This document shows, one piece after another, positions 13,262 to 15,234 of a stretch of DNA of 15,234 nt. The stretch lies in contig CAZZIZ010000069.1 in NCBI GenBank assembly GCA_964654535.1, positions 1-15,234 of the forward strand. The letters run 5' to 3'. The position numbers and the translations under genes were made by a program. The notes below the pieces were generated by a model. That model was not told where the DNA came from and did not search any database. It saw nothing but the letters and a program-made list of their open reading frames with translations. The stretch comes from CAZZIZ01 sp964654535 (GTDB taxonomy: Bacteria; Bacteroidota; Bacteroidia; Chitinophagales; UBA2359). Positions within the stretch are counted from its first letter, which is position 1. Every line of letters begins with the position of its first letter.

Positions 13262-13900
13262 TTATTCGTTCATAGTTACAGTGGTAATTCCAGGCTTATA
13301 CTCTTTTTCCAGCAAAGAATAAATCCACTCCAAGTGCGCGTCATTCTCCACGAAATCAATATCGCTGGCATTAATGACCAAGACACGCAAATCACTCTCT
13401 TCTTTAAAGTAACGGAAATAAATATCCTCCACGTCCTGCAAATACTGACGACGCACCTCCTGTTCGTAGCCACGACCGCGCTTCTGAATATTCTGCACCA
13501 AACGATCTACGGTAGAATGCACATAAACCAACAACTCAGGCTGTGGCAACTGCTCAAAAAATATTGTAAACACCTCTTTGAACAATTCGTATTCCTTAGC
13601 ACCAAGGTTTACCTCGGCGTAAAGCAATGTTTTCACGAATAAGTAATCCGAAAAATGAGTCGAGCCATATAAATCGTAGTCCGTTATCGTTTCTTGAATC
13701 TGGTGATAGCGCTTTACCAAGAAATAAAGCTCATTGGGAAAACCATAACGCTCCGGATCATTAAAGGCCAGCGGAAGAAAGGGATTGTCCACGTGCTCCT
13801 CCAAAATAATTCTACCGCCAAACTTTTCCTGCAACTTTTTGGTTAAAGTCGTCTTCCCCGCCCCGGTATTTCCATCTACGGTAATGAAATTGTACTTCAT
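13262..13900 (-). CDS. Deoxynucleoside kinase
   Basis: 212 residues from ATG 13900; a TTG at 13909 would add three residues and is less likely. Deoxynucleoside kinase/thymidylate-kinase-like P-loop fold: GNTGAGKTT near residues 10-18, EEHVDNPFL (about 34-42, the catalytic Glu region), STHFSDYLF (about 80-88, at the ERS/DRS site), and the LID segment QKRGRGYEQ (about 139-147). Such enzymes phosphorylate deoxynucleosides with ATP in nucleotide salvage; dA, dG and dC specificity cannot be separated here. It is first of a minus-strand run with DoxX. A TAGCTTTG -7 element ends 6 nt before the ATG, pointing to a leaderless message. The gene diverges from the M42 peptidase. Confidence 0.9.
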   Translation of the reverse strand: MKYNFITVDGNTGAGKTTLTKKLQEKFGGRIILEEHVDNPFLPLAFNDPERYGFPNELYFLVKRYHQIQETITDYDLYGSTHFSDYLFVKTLLYAEVNLGAKEYELFKEVFTIFFEQLPQPELLVYVHSTVDRLVQNIQKRGRGYEQEVRRQYLQDVEDIYFRYFKEESDLRVLVINASDIDFVENDAHLEWIYSLLEKEYKPGITTVTMNE

Positions 13901-13907
13901 ATTTTCC

Positions 13908-13932
13908 AAAGCTAATAAAAGCTTATAGCTTT
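13908..13932. promoter_or_regulatory. Palindrome holding back-to-back -7 elements between divergent genes
   Basis: AAAGCTA (13908-13914) and TAGCTTT (13926-13932) are 7-bp inverted arms with AAGCTT near the centre. On the minus strand the left arm with the preceding C reads TAGCTTTG, an exact TAnnTTTG box 6 nt before the kinase ATG 13900. On the plus strand the right arm reads TAGCTTTA, one mismatch, 18 nt before the peptidase ATG 13951. No matching -33 TTG was found for either. It may serve as paired divergent promoters or a regulator site. Confidence 0.45.
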
Positions 13933-13950
13933 AAGACCAGAGTCAACAAT

Positions 13951-14958
13951 ATGTATAAAAACCTCAAAGCCCTGGTCGAAATCGATTCGCCCAGTGGATT
14001 CACTGAACAAGCAGAAAAGTTCTGCCTCAAATTGCTCAAAGGCTACGGTTACAAACCCTACCAAAGCAACAAAAATGCGGTCATCGTGCAAACCGCCCCC
14101 AAACCAAAACTGGCCATAGCCGCACACTTAGATACCCTAGGCGCCATCGTCAGTGGCATCAATGCCAATGGAACATTGGCATTTTCAAAACTCGGTGGAC
14201 CAAAACTGGCTAGCTTCGAAGGCCATTACTGCCGCATTTATACCCTAAAAGGCAAAGTACTAACCGGAACCCTACTACTAAACAACCCATCCACCCACGT
14301 ACACGGAGTTTCGACCGACAAAACCAATCGAAACACAGAGACCATGCACGTGCGCCTGGACGAGTTAGTCGAAACCAAAAAGGATGTAGAAAAACTAGGC
14401 ATACAAAACGGCGATATCATCTGCTTTGACACCCACTACCAAGAAACCAAAAGTGGATTTATCAAATCGCGCTTTATGGACAACAAAGCCGGCTGCTACG
14501 TGCTCTTCGAAATAGCCCGCCGACTCGCCAAGAAGAAAAAGAAACCAGCCGTAGAGTTGTTCTTCAGCAACTACGAAGAAGTCGGACACGGAGCCGCCGC
14601 AGGTTACAGCGACAAGATCGAAGAACTACTAGTTATCGATATGGGTGTGCTAGGCGATCCCTGCGAAGGACGAGAAACCCACTGCAGCATTTGCGCCAAA
14701 GACTCCACCGGCCCCTACGATTACAATTTTAGAAAACGACTCGTACAACTCGCCGACAAAAAGAAAATACCCTACAAACTCGACGTCTATCCATTTTACG
14801 GTTCCGACGGATCAGCCGCCCTAAGAGCAGGCAACGACTTCCGCGTCGCCCTCATCGGCCCCGGCGTAGCGGCATCACACGGTATGGAGCGCGCTCATAA
14901 GAAAGGTATTGAAGCGACTATTGATTTGTGTATGGCTTATATTGATAAGTATGCGTAA
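13951..14958 (+). CDS. M42-family metallopeptidase (glutamyl aminopeptidase/endoglucanase-like)
   Basis: 335 residues, near the family norm of about 340-360. Metal and catalytic residues of the two-zinc/cobalt M42 aminopeptidases appear in order: AAHLDTLG (His-x-Asp, about 58-65), RFMDNKAG (bridging Asp, near 170-176), SNYEEVGHGA (catalytic Glu pair, about 202-211), IDMG (metal Asp, about 224-227) and SHGMERAH (C-terminal metal His, about 309-316). No signal peptide, so cytosolic; family members are usually large oligomers that trim peptides after the proteasome-like proteases. Substrate preference cannot be read. It diverges from the kinase gene. Codons are strikingly C-ending up to about 14885, then T-ending to the stop. 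Repeat copy 2 begins 15 bp after the stop. Confidence 0.92.
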   Translation: MYKNLKALVEIDSPSGFTEQAEKFCLKLLKGYGYKPYQSNKNAVIVQTAPKPKLAIAAHLDTLGAIVSGINANGTLAFSKLGGPKLASFEGHYCRIYTLKGKVLTGTLLLNNPSTHVHGVSTDKTNRNTETMHVRLDELVETKKDVEKLGIQNGDIICFDTHYQETKSGFIKSRFMDNKAGCYVLFEIARRLAKKKKKPAVELFFSNYEEVGHGAAAGYSDKIEELLVIDMGVLGDPCEGRETHCSICAKDSTGPYDYNFRKRLVQLADKKKIPYKLDVYPFYGSDGSAALRAGNDFRVALIGPGVAASHGMERAHKKGIEATIDLCMAYIDKYA

Positions 14959-14973
14959 TTAGGATCTTGTTAT

Positions 14974-15176
14974 GGGCGTGTCCTCGAGCCAGATTTAAAC
15001 AATCGTGTTCCACGAAATTTAAATCTGTCTCGAGGTCGGGCTATCCAGCACTTCGCGTTCGCTCCGGTCCCCATCTTGTTCGGCTAATTTGTTGCTTCTA
15101 CCTCTACGAGGTAAGCCCCAACTAGCCGAACAAAGGCGACTACTCCCTTTGGTCGTCTGCTTCCTATCCCTCACGC
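14974..15176 (+). repeat. Structured intergenic repeat, copy 2
   Basis: About 203 bp with the same frame as the copy at 4150: GGGCGTG at the start, GGTCGGGCTATCCAG (15034-15048), CGCGTTCGCT, CGGT, and CTTCCTATCCCTCACGC at the end. Hairpin A has CCTCGAG (14982-14988) against CTCGAGG (15029-15035) and CAGATTTAAA (14990-14999) against TTTAAATCTG (15018-15027). Hairpin B has TTGTTCGGCTA (15076-15086) against TAGCCGAACAA (15123-15133). The hairpin sequences differ almost wholly from copy 1 while the pairing is kept. It sits just after the M42 peptidase stop and could double as a transcription terminator, but no T-run is seen. Confidence 0.85.
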
Positions 15177-15234
15177 GGATTTTCACTCGAATAACTGCGC
15201 ATGCAAATTAGAAATTGACTACTCGTAAAAATTA

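Noticed and set aside
13901..13909. TTG 13909 as the deoxynucleoside kinase start
   Set aside because: ATG 13900 is three codons on, puts the P-loop at the usual distance and follows the -7 box directly; TTG 13909 would lie inside that box.

Overview
The window looks like a chromosomal segment of a Bacteroidota bacterium, most likely Flavobacteriia or a near relative. The grounds are a DAHP synthase fused to a C-terminal chorismate mutase, promoters of the TTG/TAnnTTTG type, almost no Shine-Dalgarno sequences, a small GldL-like membrane protein, a YaiO-type TPR/beta-barrel protein, and structured intergenic repeats of a kind I associate with this phylum. No rRNA, tRNA, CRISPR array or transposase was seen.

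Layout. (1) 1-4105, minus strand: an aromatic amino acid operon in the order leader peptide, pheA (prephenate dehydratase), aminotransferase, tyrA (prephenate dehydrogenase), DAHP synthase-chorismate mutase (cut by the window edge only a few residues before its expected end). Together these make the entry enzyme of the shikimate pathway and every step from chorismate to Phe and Tyr. In front of pheA sits a complete transcription attenuator: a 20-codon leader peptide with six Phe codons (five consecutive), a candidate antiterminator, and an intrinsic terminator whose U-tract abuts the pheA start codon. (2) 4150-4348: the first copy of a structured intergenic repeat. (3) 4430-5084: two small plus-strand genes (GldL-like membrane protein; YbjN-like protein). 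(4) 5091-5672, minus: a MobA/MocA-like nucleotidyltransferase, with a decayed repeat copy upstream at 5711-5893. (5) 6165-10245, plus: a tight four-gene operon of degenerate receiver, membrane-anchored HEAT-repeat protein, processive family-2 glycosyltransferase, and TPR plus outer-membrane barrel. I infer an exopolysaccharide synthesis and export machine controlled by a receiver that has lost its phospho-acceptor aspartate. (6) 10368-11066, plus: a membrane-anchored SPOR-domain protein with a long acidic linker. (7) 11097-13900, minus: deoxynucleoside kinase, DoxX-like membrane protein, Lys-tailed secreted protein and secreted thioredoxin-fold protein, possibly one transcript. (8) 13951-14958, plus: an M42-family metallopeptidase, followed by a second intact repeat copy at 14974-15176.

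The two strongest discoveries are the Phe-leader attenuator of the aromatic operon and the pseudo-receiver/HEAT/GT2/YaiO operon. The three-copy structured repeat, in which helices are kept while sequence changes, comes next. Three gene junctions use the same GTGA overlap with a GTG start, and three promoters lie so close to their start codons that leaderless or nearly leaderless transcripts are expected.
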